Part shown: positions 26,441 through 38,442 of the stretch, one piece after another | How the letters are laid out: each line of letters opens with the position of its first letter | Numbering within the stretch: the stretch's first letter is position 1 | NCBI GenBank assembly: GCA_003640385.1 | Contig: RCAB01000061.1 | Span: forward strand, 62,001 to 126,000 | Reading direction: 5' to 3' | DNA: 64,000 nt | DNA from: Setaria digitata | Taxonomy: Eukaryota; Nematoda; Chromadorea; Rhabditida; Setariidae | The notes under the pieces: generated by a model | What the model was told of the DNA's origin: nothing | The model's input: the letters and a program-made list of their open reading frames with translations, nothing else | The model's database searches: none | Made by a program: the position numbers and the translations under genes

Positions 26441-28971
26441 CTACAATTCGTCATCATCTTGGGAGTTTTCATAACGTTGTCGATCTTTTTCATGCTCTGC
26501 AGATATGAATAGCTCAGTTTTTTGTGCTACCCGTTTGCATCCAGATGCAGAATAGATTGGATTTGATTTAGGAAAGTACTGAAAAGGTATGTTCACATTT
26601 TACATTCGATAATCACTTGAAGAGAGCCGGGGAGTGATTTCAACTGTGATGGCAGTCCTCAAAGTGTCACACAGTTAGAGATGATGATCATCTTAAAAAA
26701 GCATATTTCGGTAATTATAAGGCTACGAAAAACTACCTGTAAAGAATTAGCGATAGCATTAATATGTTCATTCGTCGGCGCAAAATTATGAGAAACCATA
26801 TAATCTCGAATACAAAGCAGTACATGTCTCCTTTCCAAAGGTAAGAAGGGAACAAAGTGATCGATTAAATGTGTTGAAATCAATTCGCTCATTTTTAGTC
26901 CTCCTAAAATCCCGAATAACCTGTGTTAAGGTAGATAGAAGGATGATACAAATTTTTTCTTGTAGAGTGTTTCAGAACTTCGGACGACGAGGAGTGAGAA
27001 CCTTAACTACTGTACTACAGAAATAGTTGTGAGCAAACTTGTACAAGTTGGACTTTTTAAAAAAGAATGCTTTTTCAAGTTCATAAGAAAAATACAAAAA
27101 AGCCTATTTCTGTAAGCCGAAGTGTTTTACAATGTGCAGTGATTCACATCTAAGGAAAAATTTCCCACTACAAACAAATAATCTGTCATCACCTTAACAC
27201 ATTCAAAGATTTCAATTATAAAAATTTTGCGCTGAAACGCTTGGAGTTTTCTACACTGAAGATCTTTTACTATTTCAGAATACATTTCGTCAAACAACGC
27301 AGAACTGACCTTCAGTGTTAAATGCACTTGCCATGAGAACATCTTCCATTTCCTTCAGTGTTATTGTTTCTCTAATTTTTCCATTTTCATAATGTTGAAG
27401 TGCTTTCTGTGCTATTTCATTACTTCCAGAGTTACTACAAAATGTTGCTTAAAAGTTGAATCTACATGAAACCGTACTGTGCAAACAAAAGCGCTCTTGA
27501 ATGTTTGTTACATACTAGCTATGTGAAATATCGTTTTGGCATCATAAACTGACTAAATTAGAACAAGTATTGAAAAAAAAAGTCAATCAGAAGTAAAGAA
27601 AGCAGAAGAAGCCTTACCTCAGAAAAATGAAAATACTTTTCCGAAAGTCTACACCTTCTAAATAATCGTAATAGTCAAGAAAGGGCTTCAAGGCATTAAT
27701 AACTTTTGCAGGCATTTTGTCTACTTCGTCAAAGACAAATAAACTTCGTTCACATTTGGATATATTTCCCTGTATCCATGACCGCAACTGCGTCTGTACG
27801 TAAAATAAGATGAGTATATAACATTTGCAAACTTCCATATACGAGAGAAAAATGAAAAGTGATTTAAGTATAGTCCACCTGATAAAGTGGTATTTCTTGA
27901 TAGTTCGAAAAATGCAATGTCGAAATGTAAACGTGGACATAGTCACTTTTTATTCCTTTCCTATAAAAAGAATGTTTATGCATCCCCCAAAAAGAATTGA
28001 GTGTGCTAAAGCATGAAATGATAACTGAACATGAAGAATTCATTTTGATTTTGAATCAAAAAATTTTTCTTACAGAAGAGATAGACTAACACGTATAAAT
28101 TTTCGATGATCATAGAACTGAGATAATTTTTGCCACAGCCAGTCCATCCATGAAATGATATAACCAAAGCTTTTTTAGGATTTCTGAAAGCACAGAACAA
28201 ATACGCATTTTAATTTGTTATCCTGATAGAAATCTGGGGAAATAAAAGAAACTAACGGATTTTGCAAGTGAGCAATTGTAGCTGTTATTATAGTTTCTGT
28301 TGCCAAATGCTGTCCATACAATCGCGTACGCATAGAATTCCGTAAACCTACAATTTATTAGAATCAAAAATGTGCAAAATCTACGCACTTGATATAATAA
28401 CAACAGCATTTCCAAATTTGCTCCTAGTGCCTTTAGAATACTACTTATATTACGCCGCATGACAGTTGCAGTTGGTGAATTCATATAAAATACAAAGTGA
28501 TAAAGTACTCGCAATATTTTTTAAAACAACTAAATATTAAAAAAGAAATGAACTCGACAATAAATAAGCGTCACCTGTATAATTTTCATGTATCCAACGA
28601 CTATCGCAACATTCAGAAACTTTACATCGTGCATAGTAATTAAAAAGGCCTACTGCTGCAGCAATCGCTGAACCTGTACCTATTAAAAAGCTCAAAGGTT
28701 CACCGCATACCTGAAAATCCCATCATTATTTTAGCATCACTTTACAAATATATCATAGCGTTGAAAATTACATTAAAAAATTATATCTACTTATTGTTTA
28801 CCCTTTAAAATCACTGAGAAATAGCGCAATCAGCTTGTTTCAATAGATCGCATTACATCATACTTCTTTTTTCTGCTCAAATATTAATGTAACAAATGTT
28901 TCTCGAAAACACACCAAATCATAAACATCGAAGTATAGAAGAAACAAAACGACGAATCCTGCGACATTCAT
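26441..28971 (-). CDS. Torsin-family AAA+ ATPase (OOC-5/TorsinA-like), ER lumen
   Basis: Nine exons join in phase: 28971-28915, 28710-28575, 28347-28257, 28183-28091, 27960-27879, 27793-27618, 27434-27310, 26903-26737 and 26578-26441. They give 354 residues, close to the usual torsin length. The first exon is a signal peptide ([18 protein letters not shown]). Then come the N-terminal VSECC motif, YGQHLA, a torsin-type Walker A (GWTGCGKN), [14 protein letters not shown], Walker B ([11 protein letters not shown]), sensor-I-like [21 protein letters not shown] and the sensor-II cysteine motif SGCKR. Torsins act in the ER lumen and perinuclear space and need membrane cofactors (LAP1/LULL1) for ATP hydrolysis. 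The C-terminus is acidic and ends in DDDEL, which could serve as an ER-retrieval signal of the KDEL type. The gene is the last member of a minus-strand cluster, 771 bp after RNASEH2C. Confidence 0.95.
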
Positions 28972-29741
28972 GATTACAGCCAATGATAATGATACTAGCG
29001 TCCATGTTAACAGACGCTTTCTGTCACTACGATGCTTTTTGCTAACATTCTATATGCTCGAATACTGAGTAATTCAAAAGTCTGCAAATTCAATATACGT
29101 GCGTATTTTTTATGCCGTTTTATGCAGAAAAAAAAATTCCACTTCACAATTTTAAATTTCTGAACTATCAGAAATTAAAGAACGAAAAAAAAGATAAGCT
29201 TACAGAGCGACTAAAATAACTACTCTTCATAAATACTTGATTTAGCAGTAAAGTTTAGTGTACTAGGTTGGACGATACATGACTGAGGGGTAGGCTATGA
29301 CTTCTCACATCAGCGGCTTTGTCTGATGTGCAGTAGCATTATGAACTCCATATGTGTTACATTAAGTGATACGACAGCTCTTGTGATATGTATATATAAA
29401 GGTGAAAAAAACTGAAGAGTAAACTGGGTAAAGTGAGAGAAAAGGAAAAAAAAATTTTAAAGGGAAAAATTCTCTTTAAAACCGGCGAAGTAGAAAATTT
29501 GATTAAACAATATATATATATATAATATATATAGAACAAATCTTTCTTATTTCCATTAATTCTTCACTTTAGATATCTTCATAATTTCTTTAAACACAGA
29601 ACAAATGAAATGTGAAGTAAGCAGAAATGTACGAGGCGAATAATTTTCCTAGCATTGTTTAATTCCAGTATCCTAACTTAGCAAAGAGAACTGGGGATTC
29701 TTATAGCTTTGATCAAAACAAATGATTTTCCAGATGCCTAA
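28972..29741. other. Spacer between RNASEH2C and torsin
   Basis: The interval is AT-rich, with a (TA)n run at about 29510-29532. It holds the 3' untranslated region of RNASEH2C and the promoter or trans-splice region of torsin. No gene is visible. Confidence 0.5.
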
Positions 29742-30684
29742 TTATTCATCATCTCTAGCAAATGTTTCTGCAATATTAAGATAGCTGATTGCTCGAGTTA
29801 TAGGTGACTGATAACTGGTACTACGATCATATTCCCAACGCATAAACGATGTTGCTGAACCACTAACTTCAAAAACACGACTGTTACCTGCAATGTCTGA
29901 ATTCAATATTCAATGTTCGGATCCTGAAGTATCTTAAGCAATTTTGAGATTTTGTCGATGAAAAAATAAATGAGCAGTCTACGTAGCGACCGCAATAGGA
30001 CTACAATTTCACAGTGGAAAAAAAACTAACTGCAAACCTTTTTTTTCCTTTTCTGTGGTAATATATAACCGATAGCCATTTGGAAACTGCTGCTCGATCC
30101 CATTCAAAATGCGTCCTCGAAACGTTGCTATCTTCTCATCTATAATATATTGCGAGATATTTTAATAATGGGATAAGAAGCGTTGAAAAACTTTGCAAAA
30201 ATCAAACATTTGATCATTCCGCATTCCTTTATCAAACTCGAAAACCCCAATATTACTACTGGAACTTCGGTGTTTTTAAAACCATTCTCACTTCTGCACA
30301 TCCAGATAATCCAAAATCCAGCTTTCTTCATAGTAACTGATAGCACACTCAAATCAAAGCACAAATTATAAATTAGACGAAAAATCGATATTTTTCTTTC
30401 ACCTACTTTTCCAGGCCAAACCAACAGGTGATCTAATTCCCAATAATTAACTAAATGAAAAAAAGTCAGTTTCAATTCTAGGAATTAAAGCCACCTTCCA
30501 ATGTCTCAGTGACGAAATACTGCGACACTTTTGCTGGTCCATCGTATTCAATTCTACACGGCAGTGAATGAAATTCATTTGTGAAATCGTTATCACTCAT
30601 AGGACCATTTGTGAAAATAATACTTTCTGCTTCGTCTAAGTGTCCCACTGAGACTGTTTCATTTCCAGATTTTTCCAGTGTCAT
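29742..30684 (-). CDS. RNASEH2C: Ribonuclease H2 subunit C
   Basis: Three exons (30684-30495, 30139-30038, 29887-29742) join in phase to a 145-residue protein, close to the length of the human protein. The conserved features are the N-terminal block FHSLPCRIEYDGPAKVSQYF (LLPCEVAVDGPAPVGRFF in human), the central FRGRILNGIEQQFPNGYRLY with the FRGR/LRG-type motif, and the C-terminal SGSATSFMRWEYDR segment (ATANFSRFTLWGLE in human). This small subunit forms the platform with RNASEH2B that supports the catalytic A subunit. The complex removes ribonucleotides from DNA and degrades RNA:DNA hybrids in the nucleus. It lies 464 bp downstream of the unidentified gene on the same strand, which fits polycistronic transcription. 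Confidence 0.88.
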
Positions 30685-31148
30685 TTCTCCTTTATTTCTA
30701 AGTAGTTATGAGTTTTTTTTTTTTTTTTTCTTGCTATAGATGTGACATTTTTATAAATAATCATAGCTCTATTAAAGACTCTCTTAAATAATCTGAAAGG
30801 ATAAAACTTTGCAAAACAGGAGAAACCACAGAGTAGAGGAATATTTACTGGTTGCAGTAATTTTTCAGGTTTTAAGCGAAAAGTTTCACAATGAAGTAGA
30901 CTTTTAAATTACAATTTGATACATACAAAATGTTTTAACACCTCAAGCCAATCTTATTTCTCCTTAAACGAGGATCAAGTTTATAACATTTAACTCTTAC
31001 AAAAAAAAGAAAAAAAAAGTGAAATCAAACTTGTTTTCTATGAAACGAACATTCTGTTCAATAATGAGTTTAAAAAAATTTCTTGGAGGCGTGTTATACG
31101 TGTTAGTTAAATTAACATAGCAATAAGATCTTAACATCCAATAAAGTT

Positions 31149-33048
31149 CTAGGAGATCAAATCACGGAAAACCCGAATCAAGTTATCAGCAAAAAAACTT
31201 GATGAATCCCACTCATCAAGCCTTAAATTTTCAAGATATTCTGGAGCAGAAGAAGTTATTACGCGTGGAAAAGCATTTGGTTCTAACCAGTCCACCAACA
31301 AAAAGAGTTCGAAGCTTTTTCTCGCATGCCATTCTTCGCAGAACAATGTGACTGCTATCTGCAGTTTACATATATGGTAAAAAATGGAATGGACTTTATC
31401 TCAAAAGGGATGAAAAAATAGACAAGAACTTTATGACTTTATGAAGAAACATAAGTTGTTCTAGAAAAGCCTTTACAAGTTATATGCAAAGCTATATTAC
31501 TGTTTTCTTGAAGAATGAAAAGTTAAGATGGATTTTGGTGATAAAAATGAAGCACATACGTCATTTATAAACAGCCGGAAACGTACTTGATGGATAAAAG
31601 TATTGAAGAGGACGAAAGTAGAGAAATCAAGAACAAAAAATTACGCCCTTAAAATTACTGATTTAAAATTGAAAAAGAATAATGCTAACACAAGTGGAGT
31701 CATCCTCACTGATTGTCCATTTAACGAAAGTAAAAGGATATCTGACATCGGAACACAATTTTATTGCTAGATCGACCCTAAAATTAATTTATATCAATGA
31801 AATATCGAGGAAATATATTTATGGAGTGACCAAAAATGATTAGTATTATGACCAGTGTGATTCTTTTTCGTATTTTTATTTGAAAGCTAGAACTTAAAAA
31901 AGAACTTAATTAGATAATTTAACAACGGAAACCTCAGGCAATGTTCACTGAAGCGATTATACAACGAGCGCAGCGTACCACCCTTTTGCCATGAGTATTT
32001 AAATGCAGTACCTAAGCTGCTGACTACTTCGGGACCAGTTACAGGAAAAGATTTAGTCCTCCGTAGTTCCAAAACATAACTGCTTGCATCTAATCTACAG
32101 AAATGATAAATTACATAATTAAATATACGGAAATAGAAAAGTGTAATAGTAAAAGTTAGGTGGGGTTTTTTCCCGAAGGTAGGATGATTTAAACACATGC
32201 AGTAACCAAAATTAAAATGTGATGCAACAAATTTTATAATTAGATGTAAACTTTACAGTATAAAAGAACGATGTGCATCAGATCTGAAGGTACAATATCC
32301 TCATGTATCTTGATACTCTCAGCATGTAACGTGACTGTTCAAACAATTAAAAAGTATCTTATGCATAATATAAACAAGGAAAAAAAAAATGAAATAACCT
32401 CAAAATAAGCGCAACATTTTGGAATGAATTATTAACCTTCGAATAGCATTCTTCGTCAGCTAGCTCACACAGCTGTTTAAGCCATTCCCATTCAGATGCT
32501 TGTAACCCAGACGTATCCACTTGTTCATTTACATCTGAATATTCTGTCAAGAAATCATTCCATGGCACTAATGGTACCTCCATGAACCTATGCGTAAAGA
32601 TATTATAATAAGTTACAAAATGAGTCCTAATAAACCTACGCTTTTCTTTATAATAGTCGTATAACGATATTTGTGGAATCTTAAAACTCGAGGTGATAAT
32701 TCTACTATTTGCAGACGCTAAAGCTTCACTTAATTTCCAAAAGCCTTTCAAACTGGAATATTGGAAATGGATTCCAATGAATCTACTAACATAAACGGTT
32801 TCACATTCACTACAAGAAGTGTAAAACACTCCAGCAGCTCCTCTTTATGTTTATAAATCGGTATGGAAATGTTATTATTAAGTAAAAAAGGAAAGTAAAT
32901 TATAGAATGAGACAATAAAACAAAACAAGATTGTTAGAAACGCAACTTTTAACAACTGCTAACAACCATAGTGATCAAACTAACAAAGAACAAAACGATT
33001 GTAAGCCTATAGGTAAAAGCAAGAGTCAACTGCAACAAATTCAATCAT
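31149..33048 (-). CDS. Unidentified conserved-looking multi-exon gene between RCL1 and RNASEH2C
   Basis: I do not recognise the product. Coding-like blocks in order are a possible start at 33048 (MIEFVAVDS), HKEELLECFTLL (about 32.83 kb), LKGFWKLSEALASANSRIIT (about 32.72 kb), MEVPLVPWNDFLTEYSDVNE (about 32.55 kb), QASEWEWLKQLCELADEEC (about 32.45 kb), LRRTKSFPVTGPEVVSSLGT (about 32.0 kb) and a last exon 31358-31149 with FLLVDWLEPNAFPRV ending in RVFRDLIS. One junction is convincing: the donor near 32640 joins KEKRR to FMEV in phase. Others could not be phased, notably those before 32.75 kb and between 32.0 and 31.36 kb, so the exon set is incomplete or partly wrong. The blocks are rich in Trp, Leu and acidic residues, which suggests a soluble helical protein. 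A T-rich tract followed by TTTTATCAG just before 33048 is a good trans-splice acceptor. Confidence 0.5.
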
Positions 33049-33194
33049 GGCTGATGAATCTTCCTGATAAAATTCCAGTTAAAAAAAAAAAAAAAAAAAA
33101 AAGGAAAAAAGCACATCACTGAAACTCCAGACTTTGTTTTGACTAGAAAATACACACTTTATCAGTAACTAGAATGAAAATGAATAAGTCCCGA
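33049..33194 (-). promoter_or_regulatory. Candidate intercistronic region with U-rich tract and trans-splice acceptor
   Basis: On the minus strand, the RCL1 stop at 33195 is followed within about 145 bp by a run of some 21 T residues (33080-33102 on the plus strand as A) and then AACTGGAATTTTATCAG, just upstream of the ATG at 33048. Short spacing, a U-rich element and an acceptor with no upstream donor of its own are the hallmarks of nematode operon junctions, where SL2-type trans-splicing matures the downstream message. The spliced leader itself cannot be seen in genomic DNA. Confidence 0.45.
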
Positions 33195-35778
33195 TCATAA
33201 CACAGCTTTATTCAAATTGCTGAATCCAATACCGATACAAGTTATCAGCACTTTCTCATCAGAGCCTAATTTCTGTCCATGACATGTTTCGTTATCACCG
33301 CATACCTTGTTCCAGTTGTCCATTTTAAACGTTATTTCGAAAAATTTCTTCAAGTTCCGTAACGTGTGCACACTAAAGAAAAGGGTGGATAACTTTTGAC
33401 AGAGTGATGAGAAAAATCAACATTTTCGGACAATCGTAAATACTCGTGTATTGAAATTTGAAGAGAGTCTAGCACTAAATCAATAGAAAGATGCATGAAT
33501 TATTGTCAGTATGGTTTTTTAATGAAAATGTATTCATCACAAAACTGAAACCTTAAACTGCAGGGCACCAAAGCAATGGAGGATTTTCTTCGCAAGATAG
33601 CATTTATAATGATGAACATAGAACATTTTCCGGTGATGAATTACAAATTTTTAAGTTAAATTCTATAAAAAGCATGTGATACCAACCAGTAAGCGGAAGG
33701 CGGCCCAAACAAATATGTGCTAACATCCTTCTGGCAAAGTGTCATGAAGGTAACAGCCAAAGCTTGTGCAGTTATGTCAACACATCCTCCCTGCAAATAC
33801 CAAAATTATTACGCAAATTAAAAGAGCTAACAACAAAAATTTTTAGTTCAAAAAGGAAAGAAAAACTGGCTGTTTTTTTTTTTTTTAGAAAGAAACTAAC
33901 TGCAAAGATCTGATCCAGTAACTGGCATGCGGCCATGTATCCAATATCTTCAGGTATAAGTGGGTTGCCCTGTTCTCCTTTTGGTTTAGATACGGCTTCA
34001 CCATGATAAATGACTCCTTCCGTAGTTTCCGCAGTTAAAAAAAGACCAAAGCCAGGTGAACTGAAAAAACAATCCCTTAATGCTATTAAAACAAAGCACA
34101 AGAATTTATATCGAAGATGATAATCCAATAACAAAACTAATCTAGGTGAAGCATTGCCCGAGACTTATTATAAGTTATTATACTCCATTTACCTACACCT
34201 AATTAACTGTCCGTTCTTCTTCATCCCTACTCCCTCATAAAGCAAGCATAGTGTGTCCCACTAATGTTTACATTAGAAAAATTCATTAAACGGAACAGAA
34301 GTCTTTAAATGCAAAAATTAATATCGCTACTTTCCACCAGCTGCTCCTTTTCTTTGATCAACAGTAATATAAACATCGGCTATGTAATTACGAAGTGTTT
34401 CCTTCGATGCTTCAATCATACGATGTGCAATCGACGGAGAAACTTTGGAAACAGATGCGATTCCTCGTATTTTACATATTTTCCCCATAGTTTTACACTA
34501 AATCTCAATAAAAACATAGCTTTAGAAGTTTATGTTCAAAAGATTTACAAAGGTACAATTAAGAAAAGAAAACCGAATGATGCAAGAAATTATTTTACAA
34601 AATCCTGAAGAAGTAAAATTGAAGAATGTTATAGTACAAGAAAACATGAAATAAGGCAAAGTAAGGATGCAAAGACCTGTACAGGACGAAGGGTTCTTGC
34701 TATTGGTACCGTAAGTAGTACGCATCCTCCACCATCCGGTTTGTAGCCTCGAGCAACAATCTAAACTTGGAACCCTTCTCCAGAGAAATTTTAAAGATTA
34801 CAGTACAATGATTTGGATTTTCAAATAAGTTAAGGCTGTCGAAAAGAGATAAGTTATATCGGATGAACAATAAACCGAGACCTTGATTTCTGGAGAATCA
34901 GAAGCAAGCATAAACTTATTGAAAACAGGAAGCCACGTAGCACGAATACTGTCGACGCTCAATTCGCCTGGGGCATCCGTTATTCCTTGCAGCTTTACGT
35001 TAAGTGGATGCTTACAAAAGGGAGCAAGCATCAACAAAGGTTCCAGGTAGTAGCTGCAAAAGATATAGATGGAAGATTTTGTAACCGGAAAACAAGTTGG
35101 GTTATTCATTATATTTTCCTTAAAGCTGCACCTATAAACCACATGCCTGTAAACAAGTAAGTTACTCCATCAGAAAGACCGAAAAATATTACACATGGAA
35201 AATAGAGTCTAGAAATATTAAAGGACAAGAAAAGTTAACCTTATGCATCGGTCATTACCACAGTCCAAAGTGACTTTGCCACCTGTGATCATTCCTGGCG
35301 AGAATCCAACTTCAGTACCTGGAAAGAGAAATTTCAGCAACGAAACCATAAGGAAGGAAAAGTAAACAACAGCAATTTCGTCGCACCGTAATCCACTGCA
35401 AATAGAAAAGTAACTTAAAAAAATAACTGAACCTGTTTTACTAATTCTGATCCGTGTACCATTAGTTATTTTTTCCAAGAGCAGTAAAAGCTTTGATTCG
35501 AAATCTGAAACAATTAAAAAGGAAAATTGCTACAGTCTAAAGTGACTTTGCCACTTAGAGGATAGAAGACAAATGTTCAAATGAAACTTGGAAACCAACG
35601 AAACATTTGAAAATTAAGCCTTATCATGATAAATATGGTCAACCGTACCCTTTATTCCGGGCTCATCATCAGAGGACCGTATTCCGGAAACGACTACTGA
35701 GCGTCCGCTTAGCAGAGAATAAGCAAGCCGTTGCCTGAAGAAATTACATCCCTCAAATCGTAACTCCTCCTGCTCCAT
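33195..35778 (-). CDS. RCL1: RNA 3'-terminal phosphate cyclase-like protein RCL1
   Basis: About nine exons run from the ATG at 35778 (MEQEELRFEGCNFFRQRLAY) to the TGA at 33195. Blocks follow human RCL1 throughout: FRQRLAYSLLSGRSV, DDEPGIKDFESK, EKITNGTRIRISKTG, GFSPGMITGGKVTLDCG, LAPFCKHPLNVKLQGITD, ARGYKPDGGGCVLL, KIRGIASVSKVSPSIAHR, SPGFGLFLTAETTEG, IPEDIGYMAACQLLDQIFAG, GGCVDITAQALAVTFMTLCQ, and a C-terminal VLITCIGIGFSNLNK (VLMTCVGIGFSNLSK in human). RCL1 belongs to the cyclase fold but lacks cyclase activity. In the nucleolus it works with the GTPase Bms1 in early 18S rRNA processing and 40S subunit assembly. It is the first gene of the minus-strand cluster and is divergent from the gene at 36033. 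Confidence 0.92.
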
Positions 35779-36032
35779 CTTTCTTCCTGAAAGTTTCCAG
35801 TAAAACAGACCTTCACGCAGCGTGGCTCTGTCCTACTGTGTCACTATTCCGTCTCATTCTACCAGATTCACGTGTCACGTGTACGGGTATCCGGAAATTT
35901 CAAGACAACTTGCAGTTTGAGTCTGCTGAAACTTTTTATTCATGCAAATATTTCATTTTAAACACTTTAAAATGTAATATGAAGTCTATTCATATTAGTA
36001 ATTTACGCGAAGTGCGGTAGTATTTGTATGTG
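35779..36032. promoter_or_regulatory. Candidate bidirectional promoter between RCL1 and the gene at 36033
   Basis: The two divergent start codons are only about 255 bp apart, so the promoters of both genes must lie in or overlap this interval. It is less AT-rich than the intergenic DNA nearby. I see no defined TATA box or initiator that I would place with confidence. Confidence 0.45.
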
Positions 36033-38442
36033 ATGGAACGATCAGTAACAAACGCAAAGGAAATGTTACGTGAAAGTGTTACACGTTTTTTGGCGAATGC
36101 TGACGGACGTGAAGTAATCATTAACGTGACGGCACGGCTTGTGAAGAAATGTCAGTATGATTTGTTTCTTTTTTCCTAAATGGTTTAATAATGGGAAAAA
36201 GTAAAATAAGTTGGGATTTTGCTTTTTGAATTAAATGATTCAACAATATTCCCATCCCATACTGTTCTCGTAGTTAGTAACTCGTAATTAATTGAAGACA
36301 TTTAATTAAACATTTAACTTTCTCGAATTTGATCGGTCATGCAAGTTTGTGCTTTATCAGTATTCTAATCTACTGAAATTGCATCTAAGCAATGATCAAA
36401 ATTGGACTTAATTCCAATTTTGCAATGATGTAATATTGTTTTAATTTGCAGTAAATATAGAAGGAAAAGAAATGAAAGAGGTTAGCTTTTAATTTTAATT
36501 ATTTACTGATAAATTTATCAGCTAGTTATAATCACTGATCAATTTAATCTTATATTTCAGACAAAGATCAGTAGAGAAGTGATTTCAATATTACGCCAGG
36601 GTTAATTAATGCTAGATGTTTAATATGAACAAAAAATCAGGGCCTTTGCTACGCTGAATCTTCATTGCTAGTAAATTATCAGACCTATCAGTCTTATCAT
36701 TTAGGATATAAATATTGAACAGCCAGAGCGACATCATGGAAAAAATACGGATAATAGCTCTCCATCACAAGTTCGCCTATCATCCAGTGTTGCTAGCCAA
36801 GAAATTAGTTCTGACATTGTAAGTCTATCATTTATAATAGCAGAAAAGAAACGGTGAATTTTAGGAAGAAGCAATGAGATATTGTAATTACGACAGTAAT
36901 TTGGTGCTGAATTCTGTTGAATTTAATTTTTCTCCTTAATTTTCCCTTTACAATCTCTTCTGAATTATCATTTTGAAAATTCCTCATCAGAAAGTGAATA
37001 ATTCACAAAATTTCTTTCTTTAGTCCTCTTTCTGCCACGAGGATTCTGAACTGCAAACTAATAAGCACAGTTCAATATCTAAGATTGTAGGTAGTTCTGA
37101 TGTATCATACCGTATATAACATTATCAACGTATCGTAGGATTGGTACCGTAAAGGAAAAGACAGATATCATTATGGTAGTGAATAATTCTTCGAACTTTC
37201 TAAAATGGTGATGACTTCCAAAAAAAAGAGGAAAGTGAAGAAGAAATGGGAATTCGATGAAAATTACAAATCTAATTATCTGAAATATTATTTATTTTTC
37301 TTGTGGGGGGGGGAATTTTTCAAGCTTATTCATTATAGTATACTGTAATTGTGATACCGTAACTGATTGTTTTTAACTAAGCAGTTCAGTTAATCACTTT
37401 CTTCAGTGCATCTTTTTTTTTTATAATATCAGTGGTTCTTGAAGTCTTTCTTCATCATCTCTGCAATAAGATGCTGATCAGTGCTACTTGCATATAAATT
37501 TTTTGCTAGAATCAATCAGATCAGCATCCTTCTCATGATCATTCGTGTAAAAATGACTTTCAGTTGACCATTTAGTATTTCCAGCCTTTTTATGTAATAA
37601 AAAAAAGAGAACCGTGAAATGATCCCTTTTTCTAAATCAAATCAACCACCGGTCATTATGGTTTTCTGTAAATTGGTTTGATTTGTTCTTGAAAGTTATT
37701 CAAAAGATATGTCAATTTGTAGACTGCTTTGAGTATTAAAATTTGACTAGTGAGATGAATTAAATGCATCAAAATTTGATTAAATAGTTTCACTCAATTT
37801 GGAATAAAATTTCAGTCCTGTGCAACAAATTATTTTTTTGTAATTTATTTCATTCTAATAAATACAAAAAGAAATGTTGTGAATTACGCATTGAGGGACA
37901 AAAATATTATGTACACTATCTATCACTCATGAAAAATGATAGTGAGAAATGGTCATTCATGAAAAAAAGATGATAAGCGAAAAGATGTTATGGTATGAAA
38001 TATTGGTCAGAAAATTTCTGATGAAAATTTCAATCTGAAGCAGTGAGGCATCTGATTTGATTCGTTCCAAAAAAACCACTCTTCTTTTCGTTGAGAAATT
38101 TCTTTTAACTTTTATTCCTTTCAGTTTTATCTATTCATCCTAAATTAAAAACTCATAAATGATCAAAATTATCAGCAATAATTGAATCCATTATCAAACG
38201 AATGTTCTCTTTCAAAAGGAATTCATTCCTTTCACCTTTTTAACTTGTCATTTTTACTAATAGCTACAATACTTTCAGTAAGCCATATTTCTACTTGATA
38301 AATTTCAGCAAATTAGGAAGAGATCTTATCAAAAGGCAAAAATATCACTTCAGAGAATCAAAGAATTAGTGGAATCGTTTGATTTGGTGCTGATAAAATT
38401 TCCTGATGGTGACATAATTCCGGTTTATGAAAAGGTTGAATG
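36033..38442 (+). CDS. Hypothetical protein of about 160 residues, multi-exon
   Basis: I do not recognise the family. Exons that read through in phase are 36033 to about 36148 (MERSVTNAKEMLRESVTRFL... ending LVKK), about 36452-36480 (LNIEGKEMKE), about 36561-36578 (TKISRE), about 36705-36818 (Ser/Asn-rich, SSPSQVRLSSSVASQE), about 37024-37087 (SSFCHEDSELQTNKHSS) and about 38310-38442 (a basic helix KRSYQKAKISLQRIKELVES, then IKFPDGDIIPVYEKVE and a stop). Composition suggests an N-terminal helical segment, a disordered Ser-rich middle and a C-terminal amphipathic helix. The third junction needs the donor GAA|GTGATT; the alternative after CGCCAG gives a premature stop. Close linkage to RCL1 suggests coexpression but says nothing about function. 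The model is moderately supported. Confidence 0.45.

Noticed and set aside
31149..33048. Possible Zwilch orthologue
   Set aside because: Two short fragments resemble Zwilch, but they occur in the opposite order along the gene and the rest does not align.
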